DNA of 64,000 bases from Formosa algae (GTDB lineage Bacteria; Bacteroidota; Bacteroidia; Flavobacteriales; Flavobacteriaceae), in contig NZ_LMAK01000078.1 of NCBI RefSeq assembly GCF_001439665.1, positions 1-64,000 of the forward strand, given 5' to 3'. Below, piece after piece: positions 42,661-50,796 of this stretch. The notes below the pieces were generated by a model. It saw only the letters and a list, made by a program, of their open reading frames with translations. It did no database searches and was not told where the DNA came from. The number at the start of each line of letters is the position of its first letter. Within the stretch, counting starts at the first letter, position 1. Made by a program: the position numbers and the translations under genes.

Positions 42661-43278
42661 ATGAATAATCAAAACTTAGCAATCAAGATTAAAGACCTAC
42701 GAAATCGAAAAGGATTTTCTCAAGAACAATTAGCGGAAGAATCAAAAATAAGCCTAAGAACAGTTCAACGAATTGAAAAAGGCGAATCTATACCGAGAGG
42801 AGATACGTTGATAAAATTAACACAAGCTCTAGGAGTAACACCAGACGACCTTTTAGAATGGACAGACATTGAAGATAAAGGCTATCTGACTCTTTTAAAT
42901 TTAAGTGCCTTAACAGGTCTATTATTTAATCCATTATTAGGGATAATAATCCCATTAGTAATGTGGATTTTAAAAAAAGACAAAATAAAATTTGTAGATA
43001 ATTATGGAAAAAAAATAATTAGTTTCCAAATTACTTGGACTTTATTAGTCTATTCTGTTTTCATGATAGCAACAAAGGGTTCATATATTAAATTTGATTT
43101 TAATCTTTTTGATCTAGTTTTATCTTTAATCAATTTTAGAATGAACAAAGAAATAATATTTGTTGTTCTTATAGGAATTCTTTATTTATATAATCTTATA
43201 CTGATCTTTAAAAATTATATAAGAATAAAAAAAGGAAAACAAAGTTGGTTTTCACCTGCAATCCCATTTCTAAAATGA
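42661..43278 (+). CDS. XRE-type regulator fused to a DUF4870-like membrane domain (second copy)
   Basis: Residues 5-65 form a Cro/C1 helix-turn-helix (LAIKIKDLRNRKGFSQEQLAEESKISLRTVQRIEKGESIPRGDTL). Four helices follow, beginning LLNLSALTGLLFNPLLGIIIPLVMWILKKDK. It closely resembles the product of 17982-18557 in array 2 in both domains, but the second half has diverged. As there, the signal is unknown. The truncated site 3.4 lies upstream and site 3.5 downstream. Confidence 0.85.
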   Translation: MNNQNLAIKIKDLRNRKGFSQEQLAEESKISLRTVQRIEKGESIPRGDTLIKLTQALGVTPDDLLEWTDIEDKGYLTLLNLSALTGLLFNPLLGIIIPLVMWILKKDKIKFVDNYGKKIISFQITWTLLVYSVFMIATKGSYIKFDFNLFDLVLSLINFRMNKEIIFVVLIGILYLYNLILIFKNYIRIKKGKQSWFSPAIPFLK

Positions 43279-43284
43279 AAAAAA

Positions 43285-43427
43285 CGTCATATAACACACC
43301 GTATATAATTTATTGCTAGTTCTAGCTTACTTACGAAAGTCCTCGCAGACTTTATATCTGTAATTTATTTGCTAGCTTTAGTGCTTAAACACGTCACTAA
43401 TCTTATTTAAACCCGCTGGGCATAATT
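43285..43427 (+). repeat. attC-like site 3.5, last of array 3
   Basis: CATATAACACACCGTATATAATTTATTGC opens the site. AAAGTC-CTCGCA-GACTTT is its hairpin, ATCTGTAATTTATTTGCTAGC follows, and the end reads CTTATTTAAACCCGCTGGGCATAATT with the crossover GTT changed to GCT. Confidence 0.65.
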
Positions 43428-43558
43428 CTATTCTTAATGAAAAATTCTCTAAATGTGCACAAAAGAGATTATCGGAATTAGAATCTGGAAGTAAGAAAAC
43501 CGCATCATCAAAGCAATACATTCGAGTTAATTGCAAATTTGTAACAATATTTTGTTTT
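43428..43558 (+). pseudogene. Possible remnant of an XRE-like antitoxin gene
   Basis: In one frame the bases read NSILNEKFSKCAQKRLSELE, GSKKTASSKQYIRV and a stop at ~43558. The part RLSELESGSKK resembles helix three of a Cro/C1 domain. There is no start codon or complete domain. It is a weak remnant call. Confidence 0.25.
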
Positions 43559-43561
43559 TGA

Positions 43562-43579
43562 ATACTAATTAATTAGTAT
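43562..43579. promoter_or_regulatory. Perfect 18-bp palindrome before a membrane gene
   Basis: ATACTAATTAATTAGTAT is fully symmetric and ends 15 bases before ATG 43595. Its place and size suit an operator of a dimeric repressor such as a TetR-type protein; none is encoded next to it. Confidence 0.5.
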
Positions 43580-43594
43580 CTCTAAAATTAAAAA

Positions 43595-43987
43595 ATGAAC
43601 ACAAAAATATTAATGACCTCAAGCTCCTTTTTCTTGGCAATTATAGGAATCACTCTTTCTTTTCTGCCAAATGAAATAATAGATTATCTAAATGTGGAGT
43701 CAAATGTTATAACAATACTCTTTGTAAAAATATTGAGTGCGTTATACTTGGGGTTTGGAATTTTAAATTGGATGGCTAAAGGCACACTAATTGGAGGAAT
43801 TTATAACAAACCTATTGCTTTTGGAAATCTAATGCATTTTGGAGTAGGAGCAGTTGCGTTGGTTAAAGTTGCTTCTAATATCCAAACCCACTCGGAAATT
43901 ATTATTTCACTCTCAATAATCTATGTCATTTTTGCGATATTATTTGTTTATATATTTAAAACGAATCCGATTAAAACTGAAAAATAA
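43595..43987 (+). CDS. Small four-helix membrane protein
   Basis: The 130-residue product has four helices (LMTSSSFFLAIIGITLSFL, ITILFVKILSALYLGFGILNWM, IAFGNLMHFGVGAVALVKV, IIISLSIIYVIFAILFVYIF) and short loops. It resembles small DoxX/DUF-type membrane proteins of flavobacteria in layout only. An 18-bp palindrome sits at its start. It follows the last attC-like site of array 3 but no site closes it. Confidence 0.6.
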   Translation: MNTKILMTSSSFFLAIIGITLSFLPNEIIDYLNVESNVITILFVKILSALYLGFGILNWMAKGTLIGGIYNKPIAFGNLMHFGVGAVALVKVASNIQTHSEIIISLSIIYVIFAILFVYIFKTNPIKTEK

Positions 43988-44467
43988 AAACCACCTACAA
44001 CATAGTACTGTGGTGAAAAACAATTAAGATTCCATTATTTTTTTACAAAAGCACTGCTGTGAGAATCAGTATAAATTAACCCAGATATTGTGAAGGCAAA
44101 TGCTTGGCTTTTCTATCAAAATAAACCTTTTTTAAAATAAAAATGGACAGCAAATAACAGCCTTAGTCTACTGTTTTAAGAGATTATATCTAATTCATAT
44201 CATTTTTATAAAAATTGAAATAATTCTACAAACACAAATATCAACAGATTAAAATTTAAAAACATCTCACTAAAAAAAGTGTTTCTGGATCAAAGACTTC
44301 TCGATTCAAAAATTCTATTAGAAGTAGTTACATAGTTTACGTTCCTGACGACTCAATATTAATCTAAATTACAAAACACAAAAGATTTAAGGAAATATAC
44401 CTATTTATGGGTATTGTATAAAGTATTTAAGGACAGTAGTTTTAAAGCAAAAATGTTAAACTCAATT
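43988..44467. other. 480-bp intergenic region
   Basis: No gene is seen on either strand. The only structured element is the palindrome at 44397-44414 close to the downstream lipoprotein gene. Confidence 0.5.
44397..44414. promoter_or_regulatory. Imperfect palindrome before a large lipoprotein gene
   Basis: ATACCTATTTATGGGTAT is symmetric at 14 of 18 positions (ATACC...GGTAT) and lies 53 bases before ATG 44468. Its position suits a regulator site. Which protein binds it is unknown. Confidence 0.4.
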
Positions 44468-46603
44468 ATGAAAAAATTTCTGTTCTTATTCTTACTTATT
44501 TTATCTGTCTTATTTATTAACTGCGGTGAAGAAAACACCTCGGAAAATGAACCAGAAGTTATTGAGGATACAACTAAAATATCTATCTCTATTGATTTGC
44601 CTGTAGAGTTGGAAGATGAAGTAATAATTATCACTACACCCAACGAATCTTTTGATGCAACACCTACAATGGAAATGTATGCTAATATTACAGCAACTAA
44701 TAAGGAAGTTATTTTTGCAGAAAACAGTAATGGAGATATATTATTCGCGAGTATTACTACGGTAGAAGATAATATTATCTTGTCCAATTATTCTATGGCA
44801 CAAACAATGGTTGGGTTGTTGCCTTGGACTGGCTTACTTGAAAACGATGAATTAAAAGAGGTCTTAAAAGAAATAAGTTATTTTGAAGAGTTCAACCAAC
44901 TCGTTAAACGCATTGAAGTCGTTGTAAAAGAAAACAAATCTCCTCTTGATGATGAAGTTTCTTTAACTTTACTATCTACATTAAATCAAAAAATTGTAAA
45001 CTCAGATAGTAATGGTGGAAAATTAGAAAATGGTAAAAATCTGTCTATTCCAGATGTAAATTATTTAGTTGAACCTACACTTACATACAGTGATACACAA
45101 TTAAAAATTGATAATGATGGTCAAACAACTGCCACCTGGGGAGTTGAAATCATAAACAAAGATATTGAGACAGAATCAGATTATTTTATGTTAGAAGGTA
45201 ATAGTTTTCATTTACCAACGGTAGAATCTCTCATAAAATATTTTTTTTTAGCAACAGACTTTGATCAGATTTTATTGGATAATAATGATCCTATAACATA
45301 TTCTATAACAGAAGGTAGCACCTATCAAATAAATTTTAGAAGCCCTACAAGTCTTACGGTTTTGGATGGTAAACTGGCTTATGATGCTGCACTTTATAAT
45401 GTATATCTTATGGTTGAGAGTATTCTAAATGCTTTTGGTTTTGAGCTTCCAGAGATGCCTTCTGTAAACCCATCAGATTTTTTAAACTTGAAAGGATGCA
45501 GTAAAGATTTGTTTAGTGATATTTACAATTCTTCAATTGAAGCTTTGAGTAAAGACGAACTGGATGATGAATTTATAGTTGATAAAGTAATCAAAGTAAT
45601 GAGTACTTCAATAGAAACTATAGGTGAGTGTACAGAAATAGGTAAAAAAATAAAAAACACTAACTATTTTAAAAGATTACTTAAAATAATAAATATCTAT
45701 GGAAAGATAGGTAATGTGTTTAAAATAGGAAAACATTATGGTGATATGAATGCATTATTTGATATCACTATCTGTAGACAATTTATACAGGGAAATATGT
45801 ATTCATGTTTTAAATTAGAAAAAATCACCGAGGGATCTCTTGAAAGTCTAATATATTGTCCTGATACAGAAATTGAACTATCTGTAAAAACAAAATTAGA
45901 CACTGTAATACCTAATGTAAATACATACCCTATTAATTTAGAAATGACTTGGGAATACAAAAATAAAGATGGAGATCTATTGACTTCTACAAGTAAAATA
46001 GATTCTGAAGGCCTTGCTAAATTTGAATATACAACATTAGAAGACTCCGATCAAGTGATTAAAGCTCTGATAAAAAATGGTGAAACTATAATAGATGAAG
46101 TTGAATTTAATTTAAAAATTGATAAAGAAAAAACAGAGTGTCTGCAAAATCCAATTATTGGAAATTGGGTTGCAATTAGTTACAATGACAAAACTATGGG
46201 GGAAACCACAAATGAATCTTATAATGAAAAATGTGATGTGTATTTAAATAGCTATACATTAAACTCCTCTAATATTGATATATCTGAAGAAAATATTCTA
46301 ATGTATCTTAACCAAACTATTTACAATATAGACTATAGCACTACTGATACGAATGAAATAGATTGTGAAACTATTGAGAAAGAACCTAAAACAACAAATA
46401 GTAGTTATAATTTTATTTTATCAGAATTTATACAACAAGAAAACACTAATATTTATAAGAAAATCACTGAATATGATGATGGACAAGTTTCTACTTTAAC
46501 GATAGAATTACTAAATGAAAATGAACTACGATTTCTTGATCAACATAAAGACATAGATAACATTACTAGAACAGGATATTCTATCTTGTACAATAGAAAG
46601 TAA
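44468..46603 (+). CDS. Large hypothetical lipoprotein
   Basis: ATG 44468 gives a lipoprotein signal (FLFLFLLILSVLFINCGEE); the in-frame codons upstream from 44414 do not belong. The ~690-residue mature protein has an acidic N-terminal linker, a beta domain (ISIDLPVELEDEVIIITT), a helical middle (LNLKGCSKDLFSDIYNSSIEALSKDELDD, CTEIGKKIKNTNYFKRLLKIIN), an Ig-like segment (YPINLEMTWEYKNKDGDLLTSTS) and a C-terminal lipocalin-like part (NPIIGNWVAISYNDKTM). No family is recognised. Confidence 0.75.
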   Translation: MKKFLFLFLLILSVLFINCGEENTSENEPEVIEDTTKISISIDLPVELEDEVIIITTPNESFDATPTMEMYANITATNKEVIFAENSNGDILFASITTVEDNIILSNYSMAQTMVGLLPWTGLLENDELKEVLKEISYFEEFNQLVKRIEVVVKENKSPLDDEVSLTLLSTLNQKIVNSDSNGGKLENGKNLSIPDVNYLVEPTLTYSDTQLKIDNDGQTTATWGVEIINKDIETESDYFMLEGNSFHLPTVESLIKYFFLATDFDQILLDNNDPITYSITEGSTYQINFRSPTSLTVLDGKLAYDAALYNVYLMVESILNAFGFELPEMPSVNPSDFLNLKGCSKDLFSDIYNSSIEALSKDELDDEFIVDKVIKVMSTSIETIGECTEIGKKIKNTNYFKRLLKIINIYGKIGNVFKIGKHYGDMNALFDITICRQFIQGNMYSCFKLEKITEGSLESLIYCPDTEIELSVKTKLDTVIPNVNTYPINLEMTWEYKNKDGDLLTSTSKIDSEGLAKFEYTTLEDSDQVIKALIKNGETIIDEVEFNLKIDKEKTECLQNPIIGNWVAISYNDKTMGETTNESYNEKCDVYLNSYTLNSSNIDISEENILMYLNQTIYNIDYSTTDTNEIDCETIEKEPKTTNSSYNFILSEFIQQENTNIYKKITEYDDGQVSTLTIELLNENELRFLDQHKDIDNITRTGYSILYNRK

Positions 46604-46979
46604 AAATGAAATCATTAAAAACAAAACATTTCACAAAGGAAAGATTGCTTCTGAACTAAACGTCAAGAAAAGTTGAATTGTAAATAACATATAGTAGCAA
46701 ACACGTTACAAATGTAATTGTAAATTCAAGTTATTATTCCTTAAAAAACATTTTAAATAATGCTGCCGAACATATATTCATAGAAAATTATTTCTATGTA
46801 TTATAAGTTTGGCAGTTTTGATTTTTACAGAATTAGAAAGTTTATCAAAGAACAACTAATGCATTCAAAAAATTATGTAATTTAGTTTCCAACAAATACA
46901 TAAATGAATTATTCTAGGTTGAATCCATAATTAAAAAATAAATAACAACCAGAATACGTACTACTAATTTAAATACCAC
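46604..46979. other. 376-bp intergenic region
   Basis: No gene is seen. It contains the long hairpin at 46762-46815, listed separately. Confidence 0.5.
46762..46815. repeat. 54-bp long imperfect palindrome
   Basis: CTGCCGAAC (46762-46770) pairs with GTTTGGCAG (46807-46815) at 8 of 9, and CATAGAAA-ATTA-TTTCTATG forms a perfect core. The ends AAC and GTT resemble short attC sites, but no cassette boundary matches it. It could also be a terminator, though it lies 160 bp after the stop. Confidence 0.4.
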
Positions 46980-47375
46980 ATGATAAAAATACGCTATAAA
47001 AAAAGGAAGCTAAACATGAATCTTATTGCAGGTGTTATCTGGAGTATTATTGCCATTTTGAATATTGTATTCAAAGACAAATCTCAAATTAGTTTTCTTA
47101 CATTCGGTTGGATAATTCTAGCAGTATTATATCTAGGTTTGTATTTTGTACAACGCTTTACAGCGTATATGACCATTGAAAACAATGTGATTTCGAAGCT
47201 AATACCGCTTCCAAAACACATCGCTATTCAAGACATTACTGAAATTAAAAAATTTAAGCATGGCTATAAAATTATTTCTGATGGTAAAACACTCGCCATT
47301 AATACAGAAATGATTAATGAGGACGACCTTATTACTTTAAATACCTATTTAGATGGTATTCAGCTAAAGGCGTAA
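46980..47375 (+). CDS. Small membrane protein with PH-like tail
   Basis: The 131-residue product has a basic N-terminus, two helices (LIAGVIWSIIAILNIVF, FGWIILAVLYLGLYFV) and a C-terminal beta part (AYMTIENNVISKLIPLPKHIAIQDITEIKKF) like a bacterial PH domain. Function is unknown. It converges with the ArsC-like gene, 3 bases apart. Confidence 0.65.
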   Translation: MIKIRYKKRKLNMNLIAGVIWSIIAILNIVFKDKSQISFLTFGWIILAVLYLGLYFVQRFTAYMTIENNVISKLIPLPKHIAIQDITEIKKFKHGYKIISDGKTLAINTEMINEDDLITLNTYLDGIQLKA

Positions 47376-47378
47376 CAT

Positions 47379-47789
47379 TTACTCATCAATCCCCGCACTA
47401 TTATTTTCTAAATGTTTTACAAGATCTGATGGGTTTGTAATAATTAGACTGTCTTTACCATTTAATACAATACAACCGGATAAAACTTCTGGTTGATTTT
47501 GTAAGACTTTAATCCAATCGTCAGAGCTTAAAAGGGCTGCTTTATCTCCAAAATTCTGAACAAAATTTGTATGCTCCTGATCTACTAAATCCGCTATTTT
47601 AACATCTAATTGCGAGGCTATTTCGGCCCATTGTGTACCTGTAACTTTAGTTTTAGAAATATCTATACTTCGTAACTTTTTATCTGCCGCATTTGCATAC
47701 GCCAACGTTTGTTTCCCCACAGAGGTTTCTGAATTGTAAATTAAAGTCATTTGATTTTTATCTTCTGATATAACTCCCATAATATCCAT
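47379..47789 (-). CDS. ArsC/Spx-like protein without the catalytic Cys
   Basis: The 136-residue product has the ArsC-type thioredoxin-like layout: MTLIYNSETSVGKQTLAYANA, DISKTKVTGTQWAEIASQL, and a C-terminal DWIKVLQNQPEVLSGCIVLNG. The N-terminal CxxC or Cys position is replaced by NSETSVG, so it is unlikely to be an active arsenate reductase. Similar proteins are common in flavobacteria without known function. Confidence 0.75.
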   Translation of the reverse strand: MDIMGVISEDKNQMTLIYNSETSVGKQTLAYANAADKKLRSIDISKTKVTGTQWAEIASQLDVKIADLVDQEHTNFVQNFGDKAALLSSDDWIKVLQNQPEVLSGCIVLNGKDSLIITNPSDLVKHLENNSAGIDE

Positions 47790-47844
47790 AATTTAATATT
47801 TTTTATTGATTAATACGTTTTACTTTTTTTGATTACAGCCCACC

Positions 47845-49059
47845 TTAAGATGTTAAAGTGAGTAATGTAATTTCTGGTCGCATTCCCAAACGTCCTGGAA
47901 ATCCTAACCAACCTAAACCTCTATTAACATATAGATATTGATTGGTTTCTTTATATAAACCGGCCCAATGCTTATACTTATACTGTATTGGGCTCCAAGC
48001 TTTATTTTTAAATTGAAGTCCGGCTTGCATACCATGGGTATGACCGGCAAGCGTGACAGCAATATTGGTGTGGTTTACAACCTCTTCGCTCCAATGTGTC
48101 GGATCGTGAGATAATAATATTTTAAAATCGGAAGCTGATAAGCCTGACATACTTTGCTTTAAATTTCCGTATTGTTTAAAGGGCGGCAAACCCCAATTCT
48201 CTACTCCAATAATATGGAGATGCTCATTATGTTTTGAAATTACCGCATTGGTATTCAATAATAATTTAAAACCAATACGGGAATAAAATGCTTTTAAAGT
48301 GTCTAAGTTCACTTGCTTATCTGCCTCTGAATGCCATGTGCTATAATCGCCATAATCATGGTTTCCTAAAACCGCATATTTTTTAATTTCTGGAGACAAC
48401 TTTAAAAACGTGCTGTCCCAACCCTTAAGTTCCCATGCGTAATTATTTACGAGATCGCCTGTAAAACAAACGATATCTGGTTTTAATTCATTTATAATTT
48501 GAATCGCCCGATCTAAAACCTTGTAACGATAATTTAAACTTCCCAAATGTAAATCTGAGATATGTACCACACGAAATCCTTCAAATGCCTTAGGTAAATC
48601 CTGATGATGCACCGTAATATGATAGGTTTTAAAATGATACACAGCCTTAAAAACCGCATACACAATGACTAAAAACGGTAAAATTCCCGCGATTAACCCC
48701 AAAACCGGAATGAACCACAAGTTTTCTATAGGCGTGAACATCTGATTTGTAACACTAAGTATTGTAATACACATTACAAATATAATTTTAGGTACAAAAG
48801 ACGATACTGTTAAACCATAGAGCGATGAAATGAGTCGCTGTTTCCGTTTGACATCTATATGATCTAAGCGCACTTTTAAAACGATAATCGCTGTAACGAG
48901 TCCGATAGAAAAACATACAAATAAACCGTTAATAATGTATGTGTAAACACTAAGATCTATCCATTGTAACACCGACTGTAACCAGTAAAAGGTGATGCCG
49001 TCTACCATTAGAATAGCCAAACACAGCAAAATGATTACAGATAGCGGATACGATTTCAT
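47845..49059 (-). CDS. Membrane-anchored calcineurin-like metallophosphoesterase
   Basis: Four N-terminal helices (residues ~1-140) precede a calcineurin-like domain: VVHISDLHLGSLN, DIVCFTGDLVNN, YAVLGNHDYGDY, LLSHDPTHW and VTLAGHTHGMQ, giving all metal-binding motifs. It resembles YaeI/LpxG-like phosphodiesterases, some of which act on lipids; the substrate is not readable. It is divergent from the molybdenum cofactor operon, with 224 bp between. Confidence 0.9.
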   Translation of the reverse strand: MKSYPLSVIILLCLAILMVDGITFYWLQSVLQWIDLSVYTYIINGLFVCFSIGLVTAIIVLKVRLDHIDVKRKQRLISSLYGLTVSSFVPKIIFVMCITILSVTNQMFTPIENLWFIPVLGLIAGILPFLVIVYAVFKAVYHFKTYHITVHHQDLPKAFEGFRVVHISDLHLGSLNYRYKVLDRAIQIINELKPDIVCFTGDLVNNYAWELKGWDSTFLKLSPEIKKYAVLGNHDYGDYSTWHSEADKQVNLDTLKAFYSRIGFKLLLNTNAVISKHNEHLHIIGVENWGLPPFKQYGNLKQSMSGLSASDFKILLSHDPTHWSEEVVNHTNIAVTLAGHTHGMQAGLQFKNKAWSPIQYKYKHWAGLYKETNQYLYVNRGLGWLGFPGRLGMRPEITLLTLTS

Positions 49060-49207
49060 AAACCCAATATTTAAAAGATTAAAATTACATGGATATGTTT
49101 TGATACGTTAACTCATTCGAATCACATTGTAATTCGAAAACACGTTTTAATATAAATCGTTATAATTCTTTAGTGAATTATCAATTAAATGAACAATACT
49201 TAAAAAC

Positions 49208-49223
49208 TACGTAAAAATACTTA
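49208..49223. promoter_or_regulatory. TACGTA/TACTTA motif pair before the moeA operon
   Basis: TACGTA at 49208-49213 and TACTTA at 49218-49223 are spaced 10 bp start to start, about 60 bp before moeA. The same half-sites cluster before the nitrate transporter gene and the response regulator gene, suggesting shared control by the NarL-type regulator encoded at 62871-63521. Confidence 0.45.
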
Positions 49224-49283
49224 GTTTTTGTATTTTGAATGCTTTTATTCGTTATATTCGACAAGACATAACGCTCAGAATAA

Positions 49284-50468
49284 ATGATATCAGTTCAGCA
49301 AGCCTTACATATTATAGACACCACCTTAGTTGCTCATCATATTAAGGAGGTTAATATCGCAAAGAGTTTAGGCTACATATTAGCAGAAGACATTTCAGCA
49401 CCTATTAATATGCCGTCGTTTAGGCAATCTGCAATGGATGGCTACGCTATTATATGGAGTGAAGACTCTTACTATAAGATCACTGAAGAGTCTAAAGCTG
49501 GAGAAGCTAAACAAATTACGCTTCAACCTTTAGAGGCTGTACGCATTTTTACTGGAGCAAAAGTTCCAGAGACTGCAGACACCGTAGTTATGCAAGAACA
49601 CGTCGTTAGAGATGGCAATACCATTAGCATTACTAAAATGCCACGGCAAGGTGCTAATGTTAGACCAATAGGCGAACAAGTTCATGCTGGTGAATTGGTA
49701 TTAAAAAAAGGCACACGTTTAAACGAAGCGGCTATTGGATTCTTAGCAGGATTAGGCATTTCTACAATCGCTATATATAAATCACCTAAAGTTTCGGTTT
49801 TAGTTACCGGAAATGAATTACAACAACATGGCAAACCCTTAAAAGAAGGTGCTATTTACGAAAGTAATTCGGTGATGCTTCGCATGGCGTTACACCGGTT
49901 TGGCATAAAGAAAGTAAAAACATTTACTGCTAAAGACACTTTAAAAGCCACGAAAAAAGCCATAAAAAAGGCGTTAGACTATGGTGACTTTTTATTAATC
50001 TCTGGTGGTATTTCTGTAGGAGATTACGATTTTGTAAAAGAGGCATTAGACCTAAATCATGTAGATGAATTGTTTTATAAAATCAATCAGAAACCAGGAA
50101 AGCCGTTGTGGTTTGGAAAGAAAGACCAACAATTTGTATTTGCTCTTCCTGGAAATCCGGCCTCAGCCTTAACATGCTTTTATGTATATGTATTACCACT
50201 ATTAAAAAAATATGCGGCTTATCCCGATTATCATTTACCACGGGCACAAGCCAAGCTGCATTCAGAATTTAAGAATACTACGGGAAAAACATTGTTTCTT
50301 AAAGCGTATTGCAAAAACGGAAGCGTTAGTGTTTTACCAAGTCAGCAATCGTCTATGTTAAACACTTTTGCTACGAGTAATGTATTAGTCACCATTCCAG
50401 AAGACGTAACATATTTAGAACCACAAGAACAAGTAACCTGTATACAATTAGACGGCTATGGAAATTAA
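49284..50468 (+). CDS. moeA: Molybdopterin molybdotransferase MoeA
   Basis: The 394-residue product has the MoeA layout: MPSFRQSAMDGYAI, FTGAKVPETADTVVMQE, RPIGEQVHAGELVLKKG, VLVTGNEL and the molybdate-insertion domain LLISGGISVGDYDFVKEAL, with PLWFGKK and ALPGNPASALTCFYVYVLPLL. MoeA inserts molybdate into adenylylated molybdopterin. It starts the plus-strand cofactor operon and overlaps the next gene by 11 bases. Confidence 0.93.
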   Translation: MISVQQALHIIDTTLVAHHIKEVNIAKSLGYILAEDISAPINMPSFRQSAMDGYAIIWSEDSYYKITEESKAGEAKQITLQPLEAVRIFTGAKVPETADTVVMQEHVVRDGNTISITKMPRQGANVRPIGEQVHAGELVLKKGTRLNEAAIGFLAGLGISTIAIYKSPKVSVLVTGNELQQHGKPLKEGAIYESNSVMLRMALHRFGIKKVKTFTAKDTLKATKKAIKKALDYGDFLLISGGISVGDYDFVKEALDLNHVDELFYKINQKPGKPLWFGKKDQQFVFALPGNPASALTCFYVYVLPLLKKYAAYPDYHLPRAQAKLHSEFKNTTGKTLFLKAYCKNGSVSVLPSQQSSMLNTFATSNVLVTIPEDVTYLEPQEQVTCIQLDGYGN

Positions 50469-50796
50469 AAGTAGAATCTGGATAGAAAAAGACGGCAAGC
50501 CTTTTATAGGTTATGGGAAAATTGAATTGCTTAAAAAAGTAGATAGCGAACATTCCATAACAGCAGCTGCAAAGGCCTTAAATATGTCGTATAAAAAAGC
50601 ATGGAATTTATTAAACGACATGGAGCAGTTGGCAGACGAACCGTTATTAATTAAATCTATAGGTGGAAAATCTGGAGGAAGCTCTACACTTACGGCCTAT
50701 GGTAAACACCTTATTAAAACCTTTGAAAAATTAAACGATAAATGCGAAACCTACTTAAACAACGAATTTAAGCCCGTTACCAATGGAATATCTTAG
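50458..50796 (+). CDS. ModE-like winged-helix protein without TOBE domains
   Basis: The 112-residue product is only the ModE N-terminal helix-turn-helix (KSRIWIEKDGKPFIGYGKIELLKKVDSEHSITAAAKALNMSYKKAWNLLNDME, GGKSGGSSTLTAYG). Full ModE has molybdate-binding TOBE domains after it; these are absent, as in some short ModE-type regulators. It may tune the operon by an unknown ligand. It overlaps moeA by 11 bases and the next gene by 14. Confidence 0.88.
   Translation: MEIKSRIWIEKDGKPFIGYGKIELLKKVDSEHSITAAAKALNMSYKKAWNLLNDMEQLADEPLLIKSIGGKSGGSSTLTAYGKHLIKTFEKLNDKCETYLNNEFKPVTNGIS

Noticed and set aside
3871-43427. The interspersed repeats as a CRISPR array
   Set aside because: Units are ~130 bp imperfect palindromes separated by whole genes, not 25-40 bp repeats with short spacers, and no cas gene is seen.
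3871-43427. The repeats as insertion sequences or MITEs
   Set aside because: No target-site duplications or transposase are seen, and MITE ends would not be complementary across the intervening gene in a gene-specific way.
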